Source: Saprospiraceae bacterium
Lineage (GTDB): Bacteria > Bacteroidota > Bacteroidia > Chitinophagales > Saprospiraceae
DNA: 64,000 nt
Direction of reading: 5' to 3'
NCBI GenBank assembly: GCA_016715985.1
Contig: JADJXD010000001.1
Coordinates: forward strand, 1,674,001 to 1,738,000
Made by a program: the position numbers and the translations under genes. Position 1 is the stretch's first letter. Each line of letters begins with the position of its first letter. Of this stretch, positions 1 to 9,535 are shown piece by piece. Under the pieces are notes generated by a model, which did not search any database, was not told where the DNA came from, and saw only the letters and a program-made list of their open reading frames with translations.

Positions 1-461
1 CTGCTGACGCTTATCATATGACGGCCCCGCATCCGGAAGGATTGGGTGCCAGAAATGTAATGGCTCTGGCTATAAAAGATGCCGGAATGATTCCAGAAGA
101 TATTGATTATGTAAATGTTCACGGAACATCAACACCACTGGGAGACGTAGCAGAAACAAAAGCCATTCAGGCTGTTTTTGGAGATCATGCCTATAAGCTG
201 AACATCAGCAGTACTAAATCCATGACAGGTCATCTTCTGGGTGCCGCCGGAGCGGTTGAGGCTATTGCTGGTATAGCAGCATTAGCCAACGATTTTATTC
301 CTCCGACAATTAATCATTTTACAGATGATCCGGATTTTGATCCAAGACTTAACTTTACATTCAATAATGCACAGGAACGTAAAATTAATGCTTTCCTTAG
401 CAATACTTTTGGTTTTGGCGGACACAACGCTTCAGTTATTATAAAAAAATATATTGATTGA
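1..461 (+). CDS. fabF: Beta-ketoacyl-ACP synthase II (FabF), C-terminal part
   Basis: This is the C-terminal third of a condensing enzyme that elongates acyl-ACP with malonyl-ACP in cytosolic fatty acid synthesis. The gene enters from the left edge, in the frame whose codons start at position 3, so the active-site cysteine is outside the window. Both catalytic histidines are visible, in VNVHGTSTPLGD and in KSMTGHLLGAAGA, and the glycine-rich NTFGFGGHNAS closes the protein as in FabF. The stop codon TGA overlaps the start of rnc by four bases, which is consistent with translational coupling. The fabF-rnc order is common in bacteria. The identity is secure; only the 5' part is missing. Confidence 0.97.
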   Translation, partial: ADAYHMTAPHPEGLGARNVMALAIKDAGMIPEDIDYVNVHGTSTPLGDVAETKAIQAVFGDHAYKLNISSTKSMTGHLLGAAGAVEAIAGIAALANDFIPPTINHFTDDPDFDPRLNFTFNNAQERKINAFLSNTFGFGGHNASVIIKKYID

Positions 462-1180
462 TTTTGGACATCTTACGCAGGCTTTATAATAGCTATCTGT
501 CTGAAGATAAGGACCTGACACGGAGACTTAAACCTATATTAGGATTTACTCCCGCCAGGCTGCATCTGTTTAAGACAGCGTTTTATCATAAGTCCATGAA
601 CAATGAATCTCCCACAAAGTCAACCAATGAAAGACTCGAATATCTTGGTGACGCAATCCTGTCCACGATTGTAGCAGAATACCTTTTTAAAAAATATCCC
701 AACAGAGATGAAGGATTTCTTACCAAAATGAGATCCAAAATAGTCAAAAGGCAAACACTGAATGAAATTGCGTATGATATGGGACTCGATGTTATTCTGG
801 CTGATTACAGTATGGGGAAAATGAGTTCTTCGATGTTGGGTAATGCCTTTGAAGCTCTTATCGGAGCTATTTATATTGAATTCGGATATGAACGTACCAG
901 AAATTATGTAATCAGACATATCCTGATGAAGTATTTAGACATGTACGAACTTGAAACGAAAGATGACAATCATAAATCCCAACTTTTAGAGTGGTGTCAA
1001 AAAAACGGAAAAGATATAAACTTTGTAACGTTAGCCAAGTTTAAATTGGACAAAAGAGATTGTTTTAAAGTGGCTGTAGAAATTGATGGCAAAGAAATAT
1101 CTACTGCAGAAGATTTCAATAAAAAATCGGCTGAACAAAACGCGGCAAGCAAAGCTTTAAAAAATCTTCAGATCATATAA
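458..1180 (+). CDS. rnc: Ribonuclease III
   Basis: RNase III cleaves double-stranded RNA during rRNA processing and mRNA turnover. The protein has 240 residues, with the catalytic RNase III domain at about 25-155 and a double-stranded RNA-binding domain at about 165-238. The signature NERLEYLGDAIL (residues 57-68) supplies the conserved Glu58 and Asp65. The start is TTG at 458, overlapping the fabF stop; the first ATG further in would remove part of the catalytic fold. One oddity: in the second metal-binding motif, LGNAFEALIG, the position of the usual aspartate is Asn129, while Glu132 is retained. I think Asn here may be a lineage feature rather than inactivation, but I cannot verify that from the sequence alone. 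Confidence 0.95.
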   Translation: MILDILRRLYNSYLSEDKDLTRRLKPILGFTPARLHLFKTAFYHKSMNNESPTKSTNERLEYLGDAILSTIVAEYLFKKYPNRDEGFLTKMRSKIVKRQTLNEIAYDMGLDVILADYSMGKMSSSMLGNAFEALIGAIYIEFGYERTRNYVIRHILMKYLDMYELETKDDNHKSQLLEWCQKNGKDINFVTLAKFKLDKRDCFKVAVEIDGKEISTAEDFNKKSAEQNAASKALKNLQII

Positions 1181-1202
1181 TCTTAAATTTAAATAATTTT
1201 TA

Positions 1203-2405
1203 ATGGATTCATTGACACAGGTTGTTCTCGGGGCGGCTGTCGGGGAAGCTGTATTAGGCAAAAAAATAGGAAACAGAGCAATTCTGTGGGGTGCTGTAGC
1301 CGGAACCATTCCTGATCTGGATGTGGTTGCAAATGCCTTTCTTTCTCCAATAGATGCTTTAGCTTTTCACAGAGGAATAACACATTCTTTCGTTTTCAGC
1401 ATTCTGGCAGCGCTGGCCTTTGGGTGGCTGTTGCATAAAATGTATCAATATAAACACCATAAATATATTGCTATCGTTTGCTGGGCCTTTATAGTATTAT
1501 CGATCGCAGGTTCTGTGATAATGGTAGATACCATCAGCATTATAAAAACCGTGGCAGGGTTAGTATTACTGGGTACCGGAGTCTATTTTATATATTACAA
1601 ATACCAGAAAGATTCTTATGGCAAACCTTTGAATGTTTCTGTCGGTGATTGGCAGAGACTTTTCTTTTTCTCTCTTGTCACGCATCCAATTTTAGACTGT
1701 TTTACAACATACGGTACACAAATGCTGCTGCCTTTTTCAGATTACAGAATCGGATTTAATAATATCTCAGTTGCAGATCCGGCATACACGGTGCCTTTTT
1801 TGATATTTGTCATCATTGCCATGTTCTATCCAAAAGAAAACAGGAAAAGAGCTATTTTTAACTGGCTCGGAATAGGCATCAGCTCTGCGTATATGTTGAT
1901 GACGTTTTATAATAAAGATCGTGTAAACCACATTTTTGAAGCAAGCCTGCAAAGTGAAAAAATTGAATATTCCCGATATATGACCACACCCACGATATTG
2001 AATAATATTTTGTGGTACGGAGTAGCCGAATCCGACAGCGCTTATTACTTCGGACAATACTCTTTTTTTGACAAAGAAAAAATCTTCAAAATTCAGCGTT
2101 TAGACAAAAATTCAGAAATGACTAAAACATACCTGAACGATCCGACCTTCAAAACGCTGAGATGGTTTAGTAACGACTTTTATTACACAGAACTTTTAGA
2201 TAATGGCAATATCACTTTCAAAGATTTGAGATTTGGTACGTTCAGAACTTCAGCGGATACTTCTGAAGATTTTGTTTTCAGATTTAATCTGATAAAAAAC
2301 GACGATGGCTCACTCCGACTAATAAACAGAGGAGATGGACCCAGGGACGGAAACTTTAAAGAGATGTTTGGCTTGCTTTGGAACAGAATTTTAGGGCAGA
2401 GGTAA
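1203..2405 (+). CDS. YdjM-type metal-dependent hydrolase, integral membrane (PF04307)
   Basis: The N-terminal 110 residues match the YdjM/YbcI family of membrane proteins annotated as metal-dependent hydrolases: MDSLTQVVLGAAVGEAVLG, then IPDLDVV and FHRGITHSF, which carry the Asp and His residues thought to bind metal. A further SLVTHPILDCFTTYGTQ motif (about residues 158-175) adds His and Asp. About seven membrane segments occupy residues 60-235, followed by a soluble tail of roughly 165 residues that is longer than in the E. coli proteins. The gene begins 22 bases after rnc and probably shares its transcript. The substrate is unknown; the enzymatic role is a family-level assumption. Confidence 0.85.
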   Translation: MDSLTQVVLGAAVGEAVLGKKIGNRAILWGAVAGTIPDLDVVANAFLSPIDALAFHRGITHSFVFSILAALAFGWLLHKMYQYKHHKYIAIVCWAFIVLSIAGSVIMVDTISIIKTVAGLVLLGTGVYFIYYKYQKDSYGKPLNVSVGDWQRLFFFSLVTHPILDCFTTYGTQMLLPFSDYRIGFNNISVADPAYTVPFLIFVIIAMFYPKENRKRAIFNWLGIGISSAYMLMTFYNKDRVNHIFEASLQSEKIEYSRYMTTPTILNNILWYGVAESDSAYYFGQYSFFDKEKIFKIQRLDKNSEMTKTYLNDPTFKTLRWFSNDFYYTELLDNGNITFKDLRFGTFRTSADTSEDFVFRFNLIKNDDGSLRLINRGDGPRDGNFKEMFGLLWNRILGQR

Positions 2406-2499
2406 TAGAGGAGGTATAGATGTCAGAGGGGCAGATGTGGCAGAAGGGGTAAATCTGCTAAAAGCTGATAGCAGACAACTGCCAAAAGGTATATGAAGA

Positions 2500-2640
2500 A
2501 AAATGATCGAATGAGTAATTGAGTGAATAAGTGAATGATGATTGGTAAAGGGGCAAAGGTAAATGTTGTCAACGTTTTTTTTTGAGACTTCAAATCGCCA
2601 ATAGCTTATATCTAACTGCCGAAAGCTAACAACTCCCATC
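2500..2640 (-). repeat. Low-complexity intergenic repeat, reverse orientation
   Basis: Between the YdjM-like gene and the giant surface protein there are about 310 bases without a gene. Read on the minus strand, this stretch contains degenerate TCATTCACTTATTCACTCAA-like words and, next to them, words such as AGCTTTCGGCAGTTAG. The same word families recur at about 18.2, 19.9, 30.0, 37.2 and 40.8 kb. No coding potential is credible here. Confidence 0.6.
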
Positions 2641-2652
2641 CGAAAGTAGTTA

Positions 2653-2694
2653 CAAAAAAAAAGCCACCCCCAACAAGAAGTCAGAAGTGGCCTG
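2653..2694 (-). terminator. Intrinsic terminator of the giant surface protein gene
   Basis: On the minus strand, 24 bases after the stop codon of the 1806-residue gene, a 7-bp stem (AGGCCAC with GTGGCTT, one G-T pair) and a loop of about 21 bases are followed by a run of nine or more T. The long loop makes it a weak-looking but well-placed terminator. Confidence 0.6.
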
Positions 2695-2717
2695 GGTTTA
2701 GTTATCTTTTTGAAGGA

Positions 2718-5700
2718 TTATTCGATTAATATCATTTTTCTGGTAGATGAATGATTTCCATATTCTACTTTATAATAATAAACTCCGGATGTTCCTACAT
2801 CTGATTTTCTGATTTGAACATCATTCATTCCTGCTTCATAATAACCGTTAAAGTTTTTCACCAACTTTCCGGACAGATCATAGACGTTCAATTTTACACT
2901 TCCCGCTTCGGGAATTCTGAAAGAAATGGACGTGTTTTCATTAAATGGATTCGGTGTATTCTGGTACAATTCAAATCCATCATTTGCTGTCTGAGTCGCT
3001 TGAGTTCTGACACCCAACTGTACATTCATTGCAGTATTCAGATCGTTAAAAGCCGCTGCCGGAGTAATTTCCGAACTAACTGCCAGCAGCTGACTATTAA
3101 CCATATTTTTATTACTCCTGAATACTAAAGTGAACAATACTTCATCAGATGATCTGGAAACCGCAGTCTCAGAACTCCAGCTTGTCGTGAGTATTCCCGC
3201 ATCAGCTCTGTTGCTTCCGAAATTACCTTCTGTTATATTCAAAGCACCCGATTTTACTCTTTCAAATGTTACCACTTCCGGATCAAATTTCAATGTAAAC
3301 TGGTATCCGAATATATCATCGAAATCGGCTGCATAAAATGGTACTTCAACCATGTCATTTATTTCTGCACTTACTGCCGGCACTTCAAGCGAAAGTACAT
3401 TTTTAGTTCTGGCTTCGGTTCCTTCTTCATTTGCGTTCATTACGATGGAATTATTAACATCCCCGATTTTTACAGCTATGAAGTTCTGATTTACTTTATT
3501 GGTAGTCAGTTGATTATAAACATACTGCTCATTGAAAGGAAATGGCAATGAAGGATTAGGGAAAGTCTGATGACCTGCCAATAATCTCCATGATTTCTGA
3601 TTGTTTGGAAATTCATTGGTTATACCCAAAATGACCTTTCTCAAAGCTACCAAATCCGCAGCAGTTACTTTGGCGTTGTTGTCAATATCTGCCGCTATTA
3701 TCTGATATGGAGTCAGAAGATTATCCATTCCCAGTATATGTCTTTGCATGAACACGAGATCCAAAGTAGATACACCTGCCATCACCTCACCGCTCATACT
3801 GGCAGTCACCGTGTAATTGTACTGTTTGGGTAATTGATTGAACATGAAAGCACCACTTAAGTCTGTTGTAAGATTTTTATTCAGTTCAGGCAAATTAGCC
3901 TGCAACTGCATTTTCACTCCTTTAACAGCCTTATTATCAGCAGTCAGAATTTTACCTGTTACAAGCACATTATCTCCTGATTGATCCGGACAAAAATCAG
4001 AATTATCCTGTAAAATGAGTTTTACCGTACAGTAATCCTGATTGAAAGCTTCGTCTGTGATCCACATATTGACTGTGATTTCCTGAGATTTTCCATCCGG
4101 AATATCCTGACAATCAAATAATATTCCGGAAGACTTTGATTCAGGAATCCAAACCTGTGCAACTCCCGCCAGATATTCTGCTTCCGAAGCATCCAGTCCA
4201 TTACCTTTGAAGTAATGTCGGATATGTAGTTTTGAAGCGACCGGTTTATCACCATCAAATGTAAACCAAAGGCTGTCCTGATGTGTACAATTATCAAAGC
4301 TTCCCAGATCATAATCTTTAGCCCAAATTGCAATCGTTCCATCAGAATTCATCACCGCGGTTGTAATTGAAGTCAAACAGTAAGGAGTCGGTTTTTTGGC
4401 ATCAACTACTGTTATATAATGTGTACATATTTTATGATTGCCACATTTATCTTCGATAGTCCATCGAACTTTATATTTCCCGGGTGTCATTGTTCTGAAA
4501 AATCTGGGTGAATTGACAACTGCAATCGGAGTTGTACCTGTTTCAGTAAATAATTCATACTTCCAGATCAGATTAGTATTATCTTCCGGACAGTCATCTA
4601 TACCTGTCATTGTAAAATCTACCGGCCCGTCACAGCTACCAAATATCTGGAAAGTTCTATCCTCACAAGGTGTTTCAAATATAGGGGCAATATCATTATT
4701 CAGTTTAATGATCTGTATTCTTTCGTACCACCCGTAACCCAACTGAGGATAGTTTTCATTATAAGTACACCAGTCTATAACTGTCCATGTTCTCAATATT
4801 TTCTCACAAGCTCCATCGACAAATTTAAATATCTGATCTTTGTAATGATATGCAACAAGACTGCAATTGTCATCAGCAACCGTAGGATAGTTAAATCCTG
4901 CCGGTAATGTGGACGGATCCAAAACTGAATGACATATTTTAGTCTCATAATTTTTTGGCCATGTTATATCCGACTCTTTAAACGGGCTACTATCTACCAA
5001 CGTTATCACCTGCACACAGGAGTGTCTGAAACCCTGGTTATCTTCTACCGTCCAGGTCCGGTTTATATAACCAACGCCACATTGGTTGATATATGGATCA
5101 TCCTGATGTTTCAGACTTTTGATACCACAATTATCTACCGCAACTGCCTCTCCGGTAACGCTAAAATCAGTGTAGTCTGCCTGGCAATTTAAGGTAATAT
5201 CTTTAGGGCAATAAGTTATAAACGGAGGTAATTTATCTTCGACAAGAACTTCCACCATACAAGTGTTACTATTTCCATACAAGTCAGTAACTCTCATTGA
5301 TACCATGATTGTATTTCCAATATCTGCACAACAAAACTGAACGGTTGGTTTCCAAAGATTTCCACCGGAAGTCAGACAAGGCTGACCATTATCCATTCTT
5401 AATACTTCATATGAAAAGATACCACAATTATCATGCGACCCATCATCAAATGTTAAAGCGTCTACAATCGAAATTCCTGTTCCACCGATAGATACCTTTG
5501 TGATTTGATCACAGACCGCTGTAGGACGTACTTCATCGATCACAGTAACTCTGAAGTGACACTGTGAAATATTACCACATTCGTCCTGTACAGTCCATTT
5601 GATCCAGGAATGACCTAATGGCAGACCTGAAATTACACCGGTATTCTGATTAACATTGGCTGTTAGAAATTCTACTTCGTATGGATATTCATCATCAAGA

Positions 5701-8138
5701 TCTCCTGCCGGGAAATAAGAAAGCGAGTAAATCAATACATCAGAACATTCTTCATAAATTTGTGGCTTAGGCACAAGATACGTAGCTGAGCAGGTGTAAT
5801 CGTCTGCATTGATTGTAACATTGTCCGGACATTCCAGATCAGGTCCATCTTCGTCTGCCACTTTGATAATCTGATTATGGACAATGACCTGTCCGCTACA
5901 CCATTCTATCACTTTATGTGTTCTGATCAGTTTATAGGAATTTTTACAAATATCCACTCTTACATCTGTCGGTTCGAGAATCTGTACATTATAGCACAAG
6001 TCTCCAAAAGGCAAACCTGTTATATCCGTACCCGGTACTTCTGTTCCGTACTCCAGACAAGATAATACCGGAGCCTGAATTCCATCATAATTGGGTGGAA
6101 ACTGTAAGGTTGACAGACCATTTCTATAAACATAGATAATCTGACAGCACGGAGGACCATTATTACCTAAAGCATCTGTTCCTGTCCAGCATCTACGGAT
6201 AACTTTTGAAAAGAAACTTGCACAATCTTCTTCAATGACTGTATCAGTATAACTCAATGTGGCAGCACTGCAATTGTCAATACCATTTACCACATAAATG
6301 TTTTCTGCCACATGAGACCAAGTTACCGGATTTGGTGTGGGGAAACTTACCGTCGCACCTGTCTGTGTGAATATTAAATCAATATGTTTTACAGTTCCGC
6401 CTTCACCTGCTACCATATCAAATATTGTAACAGTCCAATTACCGTTAAGTGGCTTTCCATCGAAAATACTCAACAGGTTACCGGCTAATGGTCTGAATCT
6501 TCCTGATATTGCCGGAATTGTCGGCTCACAAGTTGCAACTAAAGTATTATGCGTATTGGGTCCTTCATCAGCCATAGTTACTACCAGATTATCACCTGTA
6601 CATGATCCGCCGGGATTTAAAAACAATGTGATGGTCATGCCATCCGGTGAAGTAATGGTAGCTGCAAGATCCGAAACCCTGGTATGTTCTACATCTATAA
6701 ATACATTCAGGTCATTTATAGTGGAATTGTTTAACCCTTTTACAGGAATAACATATGAAATCGAATTAGGCGTCTGATCTGTAAGATTTCCGTTTGCAAT
6801 GATAGCTGGAACCGTAACTCTCGGAGATACTGCTGAGCCCGGCGTCAATGGTGAAGAACAAGTCGTGTAAATATCATTACATATCAATTCAGGTCCAAAT
6901 TTATCTTCGATCAGAATTTCTCCCCAACAACTATTACCATTCGGACCTGTAACAGTATAATTCAGTCTCTGACCCAGCTGAGCTTTACCTACTGTATTGC
7001 CCAAAGCTGAACCATTCAATGCGGTGACGTTTACAGTGTAAGTGTTGAAACAGCCATAGTTGTCACCTTCCAGTAATTGAGCTGAACTCAGAACAGCCTG
7101 ACATTTTCCATCTAAAGAAACATTAACCTGACCTTTACAAGCTAAAGAAGTAACTGCATTGGCATATGGATTTACCGTAATTGTAAAAGGGCAAGTCAAC
7201 AAAATATTGCCGTAAGCATCTGTCACCCTATATCTCATATATGAAATACCAATTGGGAACAGATCTCCTGAATTGAGTGTGTTATTGGGCAAACCACCTG
7301 TATTCGGAAGCTTTTCAATTTCATATTCTTCAGGTGTTCCAAAAACACTAAAAAGCATCGCATTTCCACCTACCACACCTTCTACTACCAATTGGGATCC
7401 GTTACAAGAAGAAGAAGTGATTACGGCATCTGAAATTCCTAATGGATGTCCGCTGTCATTTCGTCCCAATTTAAAAATTTGCACAAAAGGAGCCGGTGTA
7501 ACTATTTCAACATCAAAAGCCGAAACCGCAGGAATAACAACCCCGGATATCAGAAAATCATAAAACGTGTTATTAAGTGTACCTGGTACCGATCCGGTAG
7601 TACTACCAATTAAATTACCGCCAACATAAAAATTGACGGTTATTACCGGATCATTGTCAGCTTGAAAGACTCCTAATCTGATATAATTAACATTCAAATC
7701 TGTAGGTCCGCCGTGCTGGAATGTCCGACGGTATCGGGTTTGTCCCGTAGAACAATATATGGTGCTGTTGACTACATTTGTCACATTGGTTTGTTCAATA
7801 GTGATATCAGGTGGCGTAGGAGCTAATGGAGTCAGGGCAAAATCAAAATTTACCACGCTGCCACAAGCACCCGGACCTGCTGATACTACAATAGAACCCG
7901 GACAAGCTGCCATCAGAGCCGTTGATACCTGTTCATTTTTTAAAAACGGCACAAGGGAATAAATATCCTTGTACGCATTCTTTACCACATAATTTTGTGA
8001 TCGTGCATTAATCGATGATTCTGTTTTAACAGAAAAATCAATTTCACTATGCATTTCAGAGAAAGCCTGATTAGCTCCGAAGAAAAATGCAATGCTACAT
8101 AAGATTGCTGAGGAAAAACGGGTAAAAAAATTTTTCAT
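2718..8138 (-). CDS. Giant secreted HYR/P-domain surface protein with dockerin-like and cohesin-like modules and T9SS sorting domain
   Basis: An 1806-residue exported protein. A signal peptide covers about residues 1-28. A proprotein-convertase P-like domain lies at about 450-596 (FIDVEHTRVSDLAATITSPDG, ending in GNWTVTIFD). Residues 600-1370 are Cys-rich immunoglobulin-like HYR-type modules with recurring phrases such as VEDKLPPFITYCPKDITL and WTVEDNQG. A carboxypeptidase-regulatory-like fold follows (about 1389-1453), then a dockerin-like pair of calcium loops (AADIDNNAKVTAADLVALRK, about 1459-1513), a cohesin-like module (about 1579-1709), and a type A T9SS sorting domain (YQNTPNPFNENTSISF, 1726-1806) ending in RKMILIE. 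It is probably anchored on or released from the outer membrane and serves adhesion or matrix functions, which is inferred from architecture. It stands alone on its strand. Confidence 0.9.
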   Translation of the reverse strand: MKNFFTRFSSAILCSIAFFFGANQAFSEMHSEIDFSVKTESSINARSQNYVVKNAYKDIYSLVPFLKNEQVSTALMAACPGSIVVSAGPGACGSVVNFDFALTPLAPTPPDITIEQTNVTNVVNSTIYCSTGQTRYRRTFQHGGPTDLNVNYIRLGVFQADNDPVITVNFYVGGNLIGSTTGSVPGTLNNTFYDFLISGVVIPAVSAFDVEIVTPAPFVQIFKLGRNDSGHPLGISDAVITSSSCNGSQLVVEGVVGGNAMLFSVFGTPEEYEIEKLPNTGGLPNNTLNSGDLFPIGISYMRYRVTDAYGNILLTCPFTITVNPYANAVTSLACKGQVNVSLDGKCQAVLSSAQLLEGDNYGCFNTYTVNVTALNGSALGNTVGKAQLGQRLNYTVTGPNGNSCWGEILIEDKFGPELICNDIYTTCSSPLTPGSAVSPRVTVPAIIANGNLTDQTPNSISYVIPVKGLNNSTINDLNVFIDVEHTRVSDLAATITSPDGMTITLFLNPGGSCTGDNLVVTMADEGPNTHNTLVATCEPTIPAISGRFRPLAGNLLSIFDGKPLNGNWTVTIFDMVAGEGGTVKHIDLIFTQTGATVSFPTPNPVTWSHVAENIYVVNGIDNCSAATLSYTDTVIEEDCASFFSKVIRRCWTGTDALGNNGPPCCQIIYVYRNGLSTLQFPPNYDGIQAPVLSCLEYGTEVPGTDITGLPFGDLCYNVQILEPTDVRVDICKNSYKLIRTHKVIEWCSGQVIVHNQIIKVADEDGPDLECPDNVTINADDYTCSATYLVPKPQIYEECSDVLIYSLSYFPAGDLDDEYPYEVEFLTANVNQNTGVISGLPLGHSWIKWTVQDECGNISQCHFRVTVIDEVRPTAVCDQITKVSIGGTGISIVDALTFDDGSHDNCGIFSYEVLRMDNGQPCLTSGGNLWKPTVQFCCADIGNTIMVSMRVTDLYGNSNTCMVEVLVEDKLPPFITYCPKDITLNCQADYTDFSVTGEAVAVDNCGIKSLKHQDDPYINQCGVGYINRTWTVEDNQGFRHSCVQVITLVDSSPFKESDITWPKNYETKICHSVLDPSTLPAGFNYPTVADDNCSLVAYHYKDQIFKFVDGACEKILRTWTVIDWCTYNENYPQLGYGWYERIQIIKLNNDIAPIFETPCEDRTFQIFGSCDGPVDFTMTGIDDCPEDNTNLIWKYELFTETGTTPIAVVNSPRFFRTMTPGKYKVRWTIEDKCGNHKICTHYITVVDAKKPTPYCLTSITTAVMNSDGTIAIWAKDYDLGSFDNCTHQDSLWFTFDGDKPVASKLHIRHYFKGNGLDASEAEYLAGVAQVWIPESKSSGILFDCQDIPDGKSQEITVNMWITDEAFNQDYCTVKLILQDNSDFCPDQSGDNVLVTGKILTADNKAVKGVKMQLQANLPELNKNLTTDLSGAFMFNQLPKQYNYTVTASMSGEVMAGVSTLDLVFMQRHILGMDNLLTPYQIIAADIDNNAKVTAADLVALRKVILGITNEFPNNQKSWRLLAGHQTFPNPSLPFPFNEQYVYNQLTTNKVNQNFIAVKIGDVNNSIVMNANEEGTEARTKNVLSLEVPAVSAEINDMVEVPFYAADFDDIFGYQFTLKFDPEVVTFERVKSGALNITEGNFGSNRADAGILTTSWSSETAVSRSSDEVLFTLVFRSNKNMVNSQLLAVSSEITPAAAFNDLNTAMNVQLGVRTQATQTANDGFELYQNTPNPFNENTSISFRIPEAGSVKLNVYDLSGKLVKNFNGYYEAGMNDVQIRKSDVGTSGVYYYKVEYGNHSSTRKMILIE

Positions 8139-8370
8139 TTTTTTGAAATTTTTAATTTTAACTAAACCGGAAATTGTGATTCAAAAGTGATGATTTACTA
8201 TTTATAGGAATTTATTCATTTTATAAATCGCACATTATCAACATTTTGAAGATATTTATATTATTTCATTTAACTATATAAATACCACTTCTTAAGTATG
8301 GCAAATATTATACCAAAGACTAATATGTAAAGTGTTTAAAAAATTATTACACAGATGATTCTGAAATACC

Positions 8371-8378
8371 TATATTTG
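8371..8378 (+). promoter_or_regulatory. Candidate -7 element (TATATTTG) for the DUF3667 gene
   Basis: TATATTTG fits the Bacteroidota -7 consensus TAnnTTTG and lies 17 bases before the start codon. No TTG is present at the expected upstream spacing, so this call is tentative. The rest of the 257-base divergent spacer (8139-8395) is AT-rich without other recognisable signals. Confidence 0.4.
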
Positions 8379-8395
8379 TTATCATAATCTGAATA

Positions 8396-9451
8396 ATGAC
8401 AGAAAAGACAGAGATGGTAATAGACAAATGCCTTAATTGTAGTACTCAATACGCAAAGGGTCAGAAATTCTGTAATCAATGTGGTCAAAAAACAGAAGGG
8501 ATTTCTTTAAGGGCAAGTTCTATCCTGATAAATTTCTGGGAATCTTTAGTGAACCTTGAAAATTCATTCTTTAAAACCATTAAATATATATTTTTGCCCT
8601 GGAAACTTACAGAGTTTTATGTACAGGGTCAAAGGAAGTCATTTCTGAATCCTGTCAGATTTTTTATTTTCACCTTGATTATACATTTCGGATTGTTTTC
8701 TTTAAGTAATGATTTTAATATTTCACAGAAGTGGTCATATTCTCAATATGTGACGTTAGAAAAATCAAAAATGCTCGATGAACATCATAAGTTTTTATCC
8801 GCTTATGAATCTAATAATGACATTTGTGTATATGCTGACCAATTGAACACTATACTATTTAAAGATGTAAAATTACCTGATGAAAACAAACTTGCTTTAT
8901 TGGAGACCAATGCAAAAATAAATTTATTTGGAATTGAAAATTATCCGATTACGATCAAAGATGCTGTTGAACTAAGTTCTGATTCATTATTCACTAAATA
9001 CAAAATCACTTCTTTTTGGGATAAACTTGTAGTAAAACAGTTTATTCGACTGAATCTGGATAGTGCAGGGGCTATGAAGTATCTCATAAAAAATATAGCA
9101 TGGGGTATGATACCGTTGGTGATATCACTCGCACTGATATTTAAACTTTTATACATCAGAAGAAAAATCTATCTGTCCGAACATATCGTTTTATTAATGA
9201 ATATTCATTCCGCCTCCTTTGTTATTGTGTCGATTTTTCTGCTGATTAATTATTTTATGCAATGGAGATTCGAATGGGAACCCTTAGTTTCAATTGCTAT
9301 AATGGCTCTGTTTTTTGTTTCTACCTGGAAGTACTATAAGCAATCTATAATAAAAACACTTTTTAAAAACATCATTGCATTGTTTGCATACAGCATTTTG
9401 ATTGTTATTTTCCTTCTTTGTACGGCCATGTTAAGTCTGATGATTTATTAA
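8396..9451 (+). CDS. DUF3667-family zinc-ribbon membrane protein
   Basis: The protein has 351 residues. A zinc-ribbon-like N-terminus (CLNCSTQYAKGQKFCNQCGQ, two CxxC pairs) is followed by the family hallmark region in which the chain first meets the membrane, with FLNPVRFFIFTLI at about residues 83-95. A soluble loop of about 120 residues then leads to four predicted membrane helices in the C-terminal 130 residues. DUF3667 proteins are frequent in Bacteroidota; their function is not known. The gene is monocistronic, with gatB starting 84 bases downstream behind its own promoter candidate. Confidence 0.8.
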   Translation: MTEKTEMVIDKCLNCSTQYAKGQKFCNQCGQKTEGISLRASSILINFWESLVNLENSFFKTIKYIFLPWKLTEFYVQGQRKSFLNPVRFFIFTLIIHFGLFSLSNDFNISQKWSYSQYVTLEKSKMLDEHHKFLSAYESNNDICVYADQLNTILFKDVKLPDENKLALLETNAKINLFGIENYPITIKDAVELSSDSLFTKYKITSFWDKLVVKQFIRLNLDSAGAMKYLIKNIAWGMIPLVISLALIFKLLYIRRKIYLSEHIVLLMNIHSASFVIVSIFLLINYFMQWRFEWEPLVSIAIMALFFVSTWKYYKQSIIKTLFKNIIALFAYSILIVIFLLCTAMLSLMIY

Positions 9452-9506
9452 AACAGAAAATTTTCTATTTCTTTAGAAAATCAACTCTTACTTTCATAAT
9501 CTGAAC

Positions 9507-9514
9507 TACTTTTG
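9507..9514 (+). promoter_or_regulatory. Candidate -7 element (TACTTTTG) for gatB
   Basis: TACTTTTG matches TAnnTTTG and lies 21 bases upstream of the gatB start, implying a very short untranslated leader. A TTG at -33 is not evident. Confidence 0.4.
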
Positions 9515-9535
9515 TCCATCAAATAAAAAGATGAA

